Position numbers and translations under genes: made by a program
Shown: in pieces, positions 1 through 12,500 of the stretch
How positions within the stretch are numbered: position 1 is the stretch's first letter
How the letters are laid out: each line of letters begins with the position of its first letter
The notes under the pieces: model-generated
Seen by the model: the letters and a program-made list of their open reading frames with translations, nothing else
Database searches by the model: none
What the model was told of the DNA's origin: nothing
DNA from: Aphelocoma coerulescens
Lineage: Eukaryota > Chordata > Aves > Passeriformes > Corvidae
Direction: 5' to 3'
NCBI RefSeq assembly: GCF_041296385.1
Contig: NC_091017.1
Coordinates: forward strand, 15,680,001-15,744,000
Length of the DNA stretch: 64,000 bases

Positions 1-371
1 CTTTGTATAACTTTGTGTTTTAAAAGAAGAAAATATGGTTTAGAATTACTTAGAGTTGCCATATTTGTCTTTTTATTCTGTTGAGTTAACTGGTCAGACT
101 TTTTAGGTAAAAATCAGTATTTATCTACACAGTTTTCTCCTTACAAGAGTAAAGGTTATAAAAGGGAGGAAGGGGTTGGCAAAAAGAGGTTAGGGAGGGA
201 TCTGATCAAAAGCCACTTGATAGTCCTTCTCATCCTCAAGTGGTATTAAATGTTGGGTGACAAGAGACACTTGAATAAGTTACCTTACTGCTGTGTTTCA
301 TGTGTTAGTTACACTTCTTGCTGTCATTAATGTCAGTAAAATCCTAAATTTCTTCACTGCAATTTTTTCAG
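1..371 (+). other. 3' part of the intron upstream of w1
   Basis: AT-rich intronic sequence ending in a T-rich tract and an AG at 370-371. I see no exon, repeat family or regulatory site that I can name. Confidence 0.7.
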
Positions 372-558
372 AAAAGGAATGTTTGTCCACGTGTGTCCAG
401 AACATGCAGCAGTCTGATGACCTTTCTCCCCTAGAAATAGTTGAGATGTTTGCTGGACTTTCTTGTTTTCTCAAAGACTCCAGTGATGTATCCCAAACAT
501 TGTTGGATGATTTTAGGATATGGCAAGGATACAACTTCCTCTGTGACCTCCTCCTCAG
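372..558 (+). CDS. WDFY3: WDFY3 exon w1 (residues 1-63)
   Basis: Acceptor is a T-rich tract with ttcag at 367-371; donor is ag|gtaagc at 559. The exon enters at codon position 2 (an AA completing a split codon) and leaves after two bases of an Arg codon. It encodes the helical stretch beginning [11 protein letters not shown] and ending LCDLLLR, recognisable as human WDFY3 at about residue 260. It belongs to the N-terminal armadillo-like region. The in-frame Met at 293 is intronic and is not a start codon. Confidence 0.93.
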
Positions 559-3500
559 GTAAGCAGAAGTGCTTGAAGAAATACGGTCAGATCACTGAGC
601 TTTTTTCAAAAAAGTTTTCTTAATAAAGAGTAGATTAATATGTTTAAACAAATAAGTGATTATAGATGATTATGGAATGAAGATATTAGGACCAAAACAT
701 TGAATTTTATGCTTGTCTCCATTTATGAAACTACATTGTTTAACTTTTTGTTCTTTAGTACTGATTTATTACTAAATGCTTCTTGCTGTGTAAAGAAAAC
801 TGTTGCTTAAAATAACTGGTACTAAATATTTAGACAGAACCCAGAACATAAAATTTTGGCTGCAACTAGAGATTTTTGAGTTTGGTTGGAGTTTGTTTTG
901 TCTAAGGAGATGGTTTAGTGGTGGACTTGGCAGTGTTGGGTTAACAGCTGGACTCAATGATCTTAAAGTTCTTTTCCAACTTAAAACAAGACAATAATTT
1001 AATCACAGAATTATTTATCATGCTATCATAATGAAAAACCACATATGTAATCGTGGTGCATGTTACAAGGGAATCAGTGTGTGCGTATATATATATTTCT
1101 TTTTATTTTTCATTAAAGGTATTTCTAAGCTGCCTAATGCATTAAAAAATATGGTAATGAAAATGCCTGCCCAAAAAAAAATTTGGGTGTATGATCTATC
1201 CATGATTTTATTTCTTTCTAGGAAAGAAACTTCTTTAATTTTCTGACTGAGAAAGAAAAGAGTGTCTGTTGAATTACTTGTTTAAAATCATTGGGCAGTC
1301 TATGTTGCTTTGTTTGGATATGAAGTTCTGAAGAGGGATGCTTAGCTGTTGAAATACAGAGATACATTTTACAAATCCAAGGCACATACTGGGAAACTAT
1401 AAGTGTACACCTTATGAAGTATATTTGGGTCAAACATTATTAATGAGAAATGTTAATGTTGTAGTCGCCCCATTTTTGGTGTTAGTATGCTGAGTTTTGG
1501 CACCCAAGTATTTGAACTAACTTTCCACTACATTGTATATTTCTGAGGGGTTTTTTGTTTGTTTTAAATGGATACCAGACACAGACATGGCATTTGAAAT
1601 TCTTAATCACACTTAAAATTACTCTTAAGTTACCTTTGGTGCCACAAAAGCTAAAGCACCGTTTAAGGAATTGTTATTTTTCTTGTTCTATAAGTGGAGT
1701 TTTGGAGTATGTTGTATTTACAAATGCATTAATTCAAAGCAGTGTAATTCAAATGCAGTTTTTCTTCAGAAACTGTCAGCCAGAGTTTCGGTGAAATATG
1801 AGGGGAACATGCTGTCGTGTTTCATGTTGAGGTACAAAAGTGATTCTCTGTAGATCAAGTGTTTTAAACAAATTGCTCATCCTTTAAATCAAATGGTGGG
1901 GAATCCCTGCCAAATGCATAAGAAAATTAGGGATTTTCATGTCTCGTTGAAGAAGGGAGGGGACCTGCAATCGTCAGGTGATGTCAGTAAATTAATGGTG
2001 TAGGAATGTGTTATCCTCACTTCTTCCTGAGGTGGTTTTCTAGAAAAAGACACTTTCTTTCAAAAAACAGTGACCTTGAATAAGCCAGTGTGTTGATCAG
2101 TGATGGACCACAGTAATCTATTCTCCCTGGACATGTTTTGGCTCAAACTGACCCACAGAGACTTGTTCTGCTCTGGGGCACTTTTGTGAAGATGACTGTC
2201 ATATAAGGGTATGAAATCTGGACACTGGGCCTCAAACTGCAGAGCAAAGGCTTTGAAGCTGGAAAAGCAGAAGGATGTGTAACAAAAATGGCTTACTAAG
2301 AAATTGCAGAAAATCTGAGGGCCAGAGGAGCACTTTGGTGATTTCGCCTGGATGGTGAGAAAGGGCAGGGTACGTGGAGGATTAGTAGAGTGGCAGTAGG
2401 TGAGCTCAGTGCTTCTGTAGTGACTTTTGGCAGGAGGTTTTTGTTTGAAGGAGGTTCTTTGTTTGAAGGAGGTTGATTCCTCAGCCACGTCTGACTGAGA
2501 AGATGGAGGATGCAGAATGAGCTGCTTGTAAAGGGCTCCCACAATCACTTGTCAGGAACAAGTGAAACAGAGCTTGCACTGCTTGAGTGAGTAGAAGAAC
2601 GTGATCCCCAGTTTATTTCTGAGATCTACAGAGTTAGTAAATAATTGAATATTGTTTAATTTGTGGTGAAGTAGCAGGAAAATGAGGATGGCTTTATGAT
2701 TCAGAGTCAGTTTTTAGGGTTTGGTCTGATGGTGTGTTCCTCTCAGTGAACAGTGATTGGGATGGGATGTTAACATTCCTGTTCTCTTGTGTTCAAAGGT
2801 TAGAGTTTGTAGTTCTAATGAGGGTGCTTCATCCTGTGCTTCGAAGTGCTAGGCTTCTACAAAGATACCATTTCATTAACACAAAATATTCACTCTTAAA
2901 ATGGCAGATATAATCTAGCAAGTTAATTACGGATCTATTTAATTACAGACTATCCATGTACTTTCCTATATAGCATCTTCATGTCTGTGAGAAGATTTTT
3001 AATGTAATTTTCATGTCTCTTGGTTTTTAGTAGACTGTTGAGTTCAAGGAAAGATTTATGAGGTAAATTCCTATGGCAGATGGCTGTTTGCTCTTGTAAG
3101 TCCAATGTTTGACTGGCTAATGGTATGACATAGGAACGTGGAAAATACTGCAGGAATAAGGCAGTAAAGCTGGTCTCTAAATTAGTAAAGTAAACCAGAT
3201 CTTACTAAAGTGATTTGAGTTCAAATAAATTAGTGCTGCTAACTTGATCCTTTTGTATTTTCTTTAGATTAGAACAGGCAAAAGAAGCTGAATCTAAGGA
3301 TGCTTTGAAGGACTTAGTTAATTTGATAACTTCCTTGACAACATACGGTGTCAATGAATTAAAGCCAGCTGGTGTTACCACTGGAGTACCTTTCCTGCTA
3401 CCTGGATTTGCAGTCCCACAGCCTGCAGGCAAAGGTGAGTCTTCTTTTTTCTCTGTTTGCTCTTTTGTTGTTTTAAATGCAAATTACAAGATACAGCGTG

Positions 3501-6500
3501 GCTGTGTATTGCACAAACCCTTTGCAACCAAGGCTAGGTTCTTTATCTGAGATCATGTATCAAATACTCAGTGATTTTGGTCTCAAAGATTTTATTTTGG
3601 GGTTGTTACCCAAAGAAGAGAGCTTAGGGTTTGTGTATTTGAGGACAGGTCCAGCCTCTTCACTGCAAAGATGACAGTTTTCTACATGGAGATTTGAAGA
3701 GATTGTCTTATTGGAGAGATGCACTGATTTGATTTATGGTGTTTTAAGCTGCTCTTACTAAACTGATATGAAAGGCTGATATGCTGCCTTGATTTTTTTT
3801 CCTTTTTTAATCCTTCCCCCACCCCATTTTGCTTTCTGTTAGCTTTTGTCAGCATAGGCAAATGTAACTTGTGAGCTGAAATCTTGTTATTTCATCACTA
3901 GTGTGATCAGAGTGATAAAATCTGTGGTGCGCTTGAAACCACAGTCAGTTACAATTTGGAGATAAGATTGAGGAAGTCTTGAGGGAGAAAGGGTTTTATA
4001 AAAATAAACTTACGTTTCATGTTCTGTGCATAAACTTAAAATTCAGGTTAGTCCTGTATGTAACAAAGGAGTTTAGAATTAAATAGTGACTGTGGAGCTA
4101 GTTTGTTACTTGAACTTCTTATGAGATACACCACCGGCACAAGAAAAGTTTGTTATAGGATTGCATTTAGAGATTTATAGACTAATGAATATACATCCTA
4201 GGTTCCTTGGACAGTGACTTCCTTTCTCTGGTATGGAGAGAGTTCATTGTTCATAGCAATTGTTTTTCTTTTGCACTAAATAGAGAAAGAAGGTGAACAC
4301 TCAGAGTTTAATTTCTTCGAGTTTTGATAATAATATTCATTTTTGTTTAGGCTAATCAGCTTTTCTGATACAATATTATGAGAGAATCATGGCCTGCTGC
4401 CATCTGCAAAAGAGTTTTTTAACTTTGTGGTATTTGTCAGGACATCTCTGTTTCTTTTACCTGCTTTTAATCACTTCTTTTTATGAAGACTGTATTCATT
4501 CATTTTCTCAATCACTTTTATTTAAATCCTTTTAGTTCTTGAACTCTGAAGACCTGTTATAATTTGATTTCTTCAGGAGTCCTCCTAATAATCAAAAAGA
4601 ATTTATTAATCTGCTTGATTGACTGGAACAACTGTTGATACTAAGCTAGAATATAAATAGTTCTATCTGACACTACTATGTTCCTGTCACATTTAATAAG
4701 CTCTAAATCCCCTCATTTGAACATTTTCCATAGTAAAGAAAGCATGTAAAGAAGTCCCTTTAGGAACAACTGAGTGTGACTTACAATGTAACTAATATTC
4801 TTCCAGATGTGAAATTGTTCCATGTTCATTTACAAGGGAATTTTCTCTTGCCTTCTGGAGGAATACTGACATGGAAGGTGGGGAGGCTAGGCATGGAGAT
4901 AATTGAACCTACTGCTCAATTGGACAACTTAGTTTACAAAAATGAATGGAGTGGTGTTCCACAGAGAATATGAAATAAAGAAGGATTTTTTTTTACTTAC
5001 GAAAGGGTTTTCAAATCAGGTTAACAGTTTGCATATACCTTTATTTGAAAAAATAAAATAAGATTTTATTGTTAAAACATCCTAAATGTTTTGTTTAGAG
5101 TTTGTTTAAAGTTTTCACTCCTGATGGTTTATTTTGTTAAAACTATTTTTTACCATCAGTTGTTTTCTGTATCGTGGGATTTGTCCATTGTGGCTTGTAC
5201 TATTCCTACAGAAGTTAAAAAAGTTGTCTTCTAGGCATCTTTTGAGTAAAATAAGAATAATATCTGCCCATAGAAAATTTTGGGGAGCACTCATAAATGA
5301 TGCATTCTTTGGCTGAATGAATGAGATTTTAATCAAGTTGAAGATACTTACAAGAAGAATTGTGACTGAGCTTTAAAGATCTTTGTGAGCTAATATTAGA
5401 GCTATCTTATGCTTTTCAACTCCTTCCCTATGTTTCAGTTCCTTAATTGTTAATAGTACTGGATCCTGCCAAAGCTCTTTTATTCTCAGCTGTGAGGGTT
5501 GTGTGCTGCATTATGGAATACAGAACATGTCACTGTTGCTATAATGAGTTCTCCTATGGCCTGGGTACATGAGGGGCAGGGTTGGTTTTGTCTCTAGGAC
5601 TGTATCCTGTGTACATTTTAACACTAAATCAGTGTGCTTATCTATTTTAAAGAAATGATCTTTGATCAGCATCTTTAGCTGCTTGCATAAACTCTTACTG
5701 TCAAAGATGAAGCTGCCGTCTTAAAGAATAGTAGGTTGTGGAATTTGCACTGTAAGTGGTTGTGCAGAGGCTTTTCTGAAGTCAGCTTTAATGATTTTTT
5801 TATTAAATGTGGCATCATACACTGTTATTTTATTCCCACTTACTAAAATGTATAGAACATTATGAATAAGTTTATTCATTGTTTATGATGATTAAGAACT
5901 TTCTCTTTCCTTTTTCCTCCCATCCCACTTTGTTTCCTGATTTAGGTCATAGTGTGAGGAATATTCAAGCATTTTCTGTCCTCCAGAATGCATTTTTGAG
6001 AGCAAAAACCAACTATCTAGCACAAATCATCCTTGATGCCATCACGAATATTTACATGGCGGACAATGCCAACTACTTCATTTTGGAATCGCAGCACACT
6101 TTGTCTCAGTTTGCAGAGAAAATTCCTAAACTTCCAGAAGTGCAGACCAAATACTTTGAGATGCTGGAATTGGTTGTCTTCAGCTTGAATTACATACCCT
6201 GTAAAGAACTGATCAGTGTGAGCATCCTTTTAAAATCCAGCACTTCTTTTCAGTGTAGCATCATTGCCATGAAGACACTCCTGAAGTTCACCCGTCATGA
6301 CTACATCTTTAAGGATGTCTTCAGGGAAGTGGGACTTCTGGAGGTGATGGTAAATCTTCTTCATAAATATGCAGCCCTTTTGAAAGATCCCACTCAGGCA
6401 CTGAATGATCAAGGTAGCGTGTCATTTTCCATTTTTCTAATAGTTGTCTTTTTTGGCTGGAAATAGTGGAGTCTAACATTTAGGAGAAATGAGAGAGTCT

Positions 6501-9500
6501 GAACATGTACCTCGCGGGCTGAATTCTGCTGAGGACTGCTCTGCCATCTTAAAAGCTCACTGGAATTGCTTCTCTCAGTTTCTTGAGAGAAGCTCGAGGC
6601 TAACTTTAATGAATGATGCTGTATGAATGCAAAGCAGTAGGAGCTCATATTTTCCTTTTTAAATGTTTTTTTGATGTACTGGTTCAATATTAGTTACTTA
6701 ATGTGAAGAAAGTAAAGGGGCAATACATAGCATCAATATTCTTCCTAACAAAAGGTACTTTGTACCTTCGTGTTTAGCCCCAGCCTTGAAAAAATACAAT
6801 AGAGTGCCTATCTGAGCTCTTAATAGGAGACTTTTTTATAAGCTGGGTCTAAATTTTTCTAAGCATTAAAAAAATGTAAATTAAGATCAGTTATCTGCAG
6901 ACTTGAACATCCCAGATAAGCTGCACACACCTGCTAGGCCTGCAGAGCAGGCTCTGCCATGTGCCGTAGGAGCATACATGTACACACAGAGAATTTCTTT
7001 TTACATTCTTTATTCAAACTGCAATTGAGCTTGTGTGCATCAGTGACACTTGCTTTTTAACCACAACTGCTTGATGTTTCACCTGGGTTTAATTGTATGA
7101 AGCTTCATTAGTGAGTGGTAGCTGTAGGTTAGAGTTAGAAAGCTTTGTTGCCAGTAACTCAGTTGAAAAACACATCAGTTCTCATGTCCCTGTAAATAAA
7201 AGGATGAAGCTGTCATCTAATTAGGGTGCTACCTGGGTGCACATGTCCTTGTGTTGGGGTTTACTTTTTATTAGGGTAATTTAAAAAAAAACAAAACCCC
7301 ACTGTTTTTTCTGGAGTGTTACTCTGTGTGTACTATGCCACTTGCAGTGTCGGTCTGTTACACCTGTTGAGTAATCAGCTGTAATTATGTGAGTGTCGTT
7401 TTGTGGGGTTTGTGTGGAATTTCTCTTTTCAAGTACTGAAAACTGAACAAGAACAGATGCAGTTAATTCTTCAACTATGGTGTTGTATTGTGGCTTGAAG
7501 AAATAATAGCTGCAGTGTCAGGCACTGTGGAGCTCACAGTGCTCAAAAACTTCTGCTTAAATTCTTGTCTTTATAAAATTAACTTTTCAAATGATTCATA
7601 GTTAAGCTTTCCCAGGAACGCATGTGTAGTCTAAATCTCAACTTGCTTTGGAAAAGGGGGGGCCTGCATGCTCTCTGGGGAAACAAAGAAAATAATAGCA
7701 TGGTTGCAAAGTACCAAGAAGCATCTTTTAAAAGAGTGGTATTTTCTATGACTTTAGCATCTGAAAATATTTTTTTAGTAGATTCAAGAAACAGTTCATT
7801 TGAGGACCAAAAGCAGCTGGCTTTATTGGTTATGGAGACCCTGACAGTACTACTACAAGGATCAAACACAAATGCAGGTGAGTAGGGAGATTTTTGTCAA
7901 AATAGGTATAAAAAAGTAACTCAGAAAATTATGTTTTGACTTTGTATCTTCAGCCCAGTATTCAAATACTCTGAACTACACTTTCTCTCTTGCCAAGTTT
8001 TCCCAGCAAAGAGAATAGACAGTGTAACCTGGAGGGCATAAAATAAAGGAGAACAAGAGTGTTTAACTTGAGTTTCTTTGCTATTGTTTATTTGAAGGCA
8101 ACCACCACACTCCATGACTCTTCAGCAGTTCTATAATAATTTTTAGTAGTGCTTGTAACACTGTTTGGATGTTTTAAAATTTAAACACGTAATTAGAAAT
8201 GTAGTTCAGTGTTCACAGTGTCATATCTACTTGAAGTAATGCCTGTATCTTTAGTTAAAGATGTCTTTTCATTTTTAAAGAGTTACTCCCCGTCAGTATG
8301 TACAAATAGGGCTTCGTTACAATTGTCCTTTTCTAAATCAAGCATCTGTATATTAGTAGAGATGGAGGTTTCATTAACCAGGACTTAGTGGTTTTGAAAC
8401 TGTGGTAGTGTCCACCTGCCTTGTGACAAATCCTTGGCTGCTGTTGGATGGCATTCCTGACCTCACCTAGGAAGCATCAATCAGCCATCAGGACCTCCTT
8501 GCTGCTTCTCAGGACTGAGTTAATCTCTGAGTATGCACTGGAGAAGCAACAGCAGGGAGTGTAAAAGACATCAGCACTTTGGGATGGTGCCACGGATGTT
8601 TTTCCTGAGGAATCTTGGAGAATTCAAGGGCCTCATTTCATCAGTAGCTCTCCCAGTTCAGGAGCAGGACAGAGCATACAGGAGGAGCTGAGAAACCATT
8701 CCTCAGAGAAGGGGTGCCTGCTGTCTGTACTGGGATGTGAGCCCAGTGGCACTGTATCCAGAGGCCAGCAGGGGTTACAGGTCATCACAGAGGCATAGAT
8801 AGGCATGAAGCAGCCTTGCAGGGATCCATACCACATTCAGTGCTTGGTTTCTAATCTTAAACCAGCATCTGATAAGCTTTCCTGAGTATCACATAACTGC
8901 TAACTAAGTCTCAACAGGAAATTTGGGTGTCCAGGCCCACATAGGTTCACTGGATAGTTGAGAACCTGCACTGAGAGTAGAAGTATAAAATGTTACCCCA
9001 GTCTCTATGAAAACCTGACTACAAAGGAGATAGGATTTACCTGTGAAGGGCAAACTCACCTGTCTCAGGGTCTGAGGCCTCTGCTTTTGCACTGAATCCA
9101 TATTTCATCCAAAGGACGTCAGAGAAAGCAGGAGACAGGAAATGGATAGTGGGATTAATATTTGTATGTATATGTTAGAGGGAATCAACTTGTTAATCCT
9201 GAACTTGGTCATTTAAACTGCTCTTTTAGTTTATAGTCACATGGAAAATGAACCTTTTGATGCAGTAATGCAGCATTGATCCATTTCCCCACTCAGTTTT
9301 CATCTTCAGTAATTAACATAGGGAAATGCTCTAGGTGCTGACACTGTACTAAACACACATTACATATGCCATGTATATTCTACTTTGGATTTTGTAATGT
9401 TTTCAGAATTGATTTCCATGTAATTTTTGGTTATTGCAGTAGTGAGTAAGCTTGAATAGCCATTATTTGACTTAATCTCTACAGAGATAGGTCTTGCCAC

Positions 9501-12500
9501 ACAAAATCTTCTGCAGAATCTTACAAATGATGTGGATAAACTGAATCACTTCTCAATCAGTGCTTCTGTCCAGAAACAGCTCAGTTATATTTTCAGTTCA
9601 TATTGCACTTAGGTCACTACTAAATGTAAGATAAACTAAACCAGAACAGTGTATGGCCTTCACAAAACATGGAGGGTTTGGTACATTTTTTATTTCATCC
9701 CAAGACCCTTTGACCTCTAGCATGAAGAGATTAACTGCTGTTGGAGCAACAGAATTATTGAGGAAATTCTTAGAACTGACCTCTATCCTTGTACTCAATG
9801 CCTTTAGTGAAGAATATTGTCAGAAAACATTGAAGTTCTATTTTTATTTGTGTTAGGAGAGGAAAAATAGTAGTAAATCATTAAACATCCATAGAGCTAA
9901 AACTCTGCCTTTCAAACTGTAGAAATGAAAATAAACACCTCTGGTGTTGTTCTGTTGTCATTATTTGTCACTGGTTATGTTTTGCTTACTCTTAAAGCAC
10001 TTATCCTCCCCCCCTCTTTCTGAGCAGGCATTTTCAGGGAGTTTGGTGGTGCCAGGTGTGTGCACAACATCGTGAAGTATCCGCAGTGCCGGCAGCACGC
10101 CCTGATGATCATCCAGCAGCTGGTGTTGTCACCCAGTGGAGAGGACGACATGGGCACCCTGCTGGGGCTGATGCACTCGGCCCCACCTACGGAACTGCAG
10201 CTGAAAACCGACATCCTGAGGGTAGGTGAAGGGTTGTTCTTCAGCACTCTTGCTCCTAAGGTGTGCTTCCAAGAGCGGAAACACTGACAAGGGCATTGGA
10301 TTGAGCTGGATTGGGTGGATTGTGTTTAGGTACTGTATGTTGATTGTCTCTGGAGTTGAGATATGTACATCTGATCCATGGTTTTTATTTTCTTCCGTCT
10401 ATCCATAGTAGGCTTCAGAAGTAGAGACAGAGGCTAGTGAGTGAGTATGCTTTTAGCATCATCAGCTGTAATCAGTCTCAGTGGATAGAAAATGAGGTGC
10501 TGCAGTTATGATAATTTTTCCTGGTGGGGTCTTATTCAGCTAAAAAAAATGGGAATACATGTGGAAAAAAAAGCAAGCCAGCAACATACATTTGTTTTCA
10601 GTGCTGGCTTGCATTTTCCTGTGGCGTCTTATTTTACCAATTTGTATCTATGAATGCTGAAATAATTAATATAAATGCAAATTGTAATGATCACGTAGAA
10701 GATAAAGCCAAAGAACTTGTTTGCTTAAACAAAATAGTGGAATAGTGGAAAAGGCTGGGAGTGGAGGAAGAGCAAGAAAATTTTTGTCTGTTTCCTGTTG
10801 TATTAGGTGTTTTGTTTGCTAATCTAGACCCACAATTTCTTCTCCGAGTAGCTAATGTTATTTTTGTAAATTGACAAAGTACTGTTTTGTTTTAAGGTAG
10901 AAAAGCTGAGGCAAATAGTAGAAAGCAAATGAGTCTTACTGAAAGAACTTAGAGACATCTAGGTTCATCTCTGTTCAAAGGAGCTGTAGTGTTTCTCTGG
11001 CAGGTGGTGAACAGCTTCATATTTTTCCAAAAGATAGAAAGGAAAACTCGTAATTATTCATTTACTGTGTTTTGTCTATCAAGGTATTCAGTAATTTTTG
11101 AGCATGTGTTATTCACAATACTTAAGGGGAGAGAAAAGATACTGCAGTTCCCCAGAGGATTTAACAGAAAATCAGGATTTCTGTCTCCCATGACCTGTTG
11201 TACTTGTCTTCCATTGGTGCTGTTCTCAGAAGTTTTGGTTATGGAACTGACAGTCCAGAACAGTGTGATGATATGTCTCTTACTGTTTGTTCAGGTTTGT
11301 CAGGAAAGGTGATGCTGCCTTCTGAGGAATGACAGTCTTGCTATTTCATTGCCCATCTTCTGAGTGCTTAAAAAAGCAGCCTGATTCTGAAGAAGTAAAC
11401 TTTTGGTCATGGAAAATTCCCCATATTTTTCTGTGTCAATGATATTTTTCTGTTGTTTATGATGCTTTCTTTAGGGAGACTTTTTCTTCTATATTCTATA
11501 TTCACCTGTGGGTCAAACTTCCCATGACAATTGTTCTTTTTGTTTGTTTTTGGTTGTGTGGAGCGGCTTCTCCACTCCCTGATTTCACAAATAATGAGTA
11601 TTATTCTCTAGTACCTAAGTTCATGGAGTTTCTGCTGTTTTTACCATGGCCTTGCATTTATTAGTTCAGCAAGTAAGGTTTTTATCCACTTCGGTTTCTC
11701 TCTCAGGCTTATTTTTGAACAGAAACTCTTAAAATGAAGTCTCACTCAATTCAGAGATTTATAGAGGAAAGCTAAAAATAAGTGGGGTTATTTGGCTGAT
11801 TTTTTGTTGCCTGGATTCACTAACTGAAGAGTTTTGTTGGAGTGCTGTTTAGGCTTCATCCGTGCCAGGTGCTTCTGCATTGTTGATTGCTGGGAGACTG
11901 TTAAGATGTTCCAAGGTTTAGATTTCTCATTGCTGCAAGAAGTCATTTGCCTGCTCTTGTTTGAAATTGTTTGTGAAGTGTGATGGCAGAGAAGATTCCT
12001 TTCTAACAGAGATATTCTCCACCTTGTCACCTGGGAATTTTGAGTTTCATTCTGGGCTTGGTCAAGTCTTTTCTGTTGGGAGGTTTCTTTATCTCCTTAA
12101 TTTCTTATTTCTAAATTAGGGGCAATGTTCTACTTTTCCCCCTACTCTTTCTCTTTATTTGGTAAACTTTCGAGTATGGGCATTTTTGTAGTACGAAGTT
12201 CGGAGACTTCAGGCATTACCAAATTCTGACAAATGACATGAGGATTTTGCTAGCACAACAGTGTTTTGTGAACAAAAATGTTCCTACCTTTTTCCAAGCT
12301 GTTTGTAATGCTGCTGCTTCTTGTTGTTGTTGTTCCCCTGTTTTGACTGTTTGTTTTGTCCACAGGCCCTACTGTTGGTGCTGAGAGAGAGTCACCGCAC
12401 AAGAACTGTTTTTAGGAAGGTCGGTGGATTTGTGTACGTCACATCTTTACTCGTTGCCATGGAAAGATCTTTGTGCTCACCACCTAAGAATGGCTGGGAA

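Larger units (their letters stand above)
559..3267 (+). other. WDFY3: Intron w1-w2
   Basis: 2.7 kb, AT-rich. It contains a CR1 tail fragment (about 903-1000) and a GC-richer block around 2060-2560. That block is open for 162 codons on the minus strand and carries a two-copy 18-bp repeat. The rest shows nothing I can name. Confidence 0.8.

Noticed and set aside
293..371. Start codon for the gene at 293
   Set aside because: The Met lies in intron sequence before a clear acceptor; human WDFY3 has about 260 residues upstream of this exon.
7622..7781. 5' extension of w4 from an in-frame ATG
   Set aside because: No family similarity upstream of 7782; a good acceptor lies there and the phase from w3 fits.
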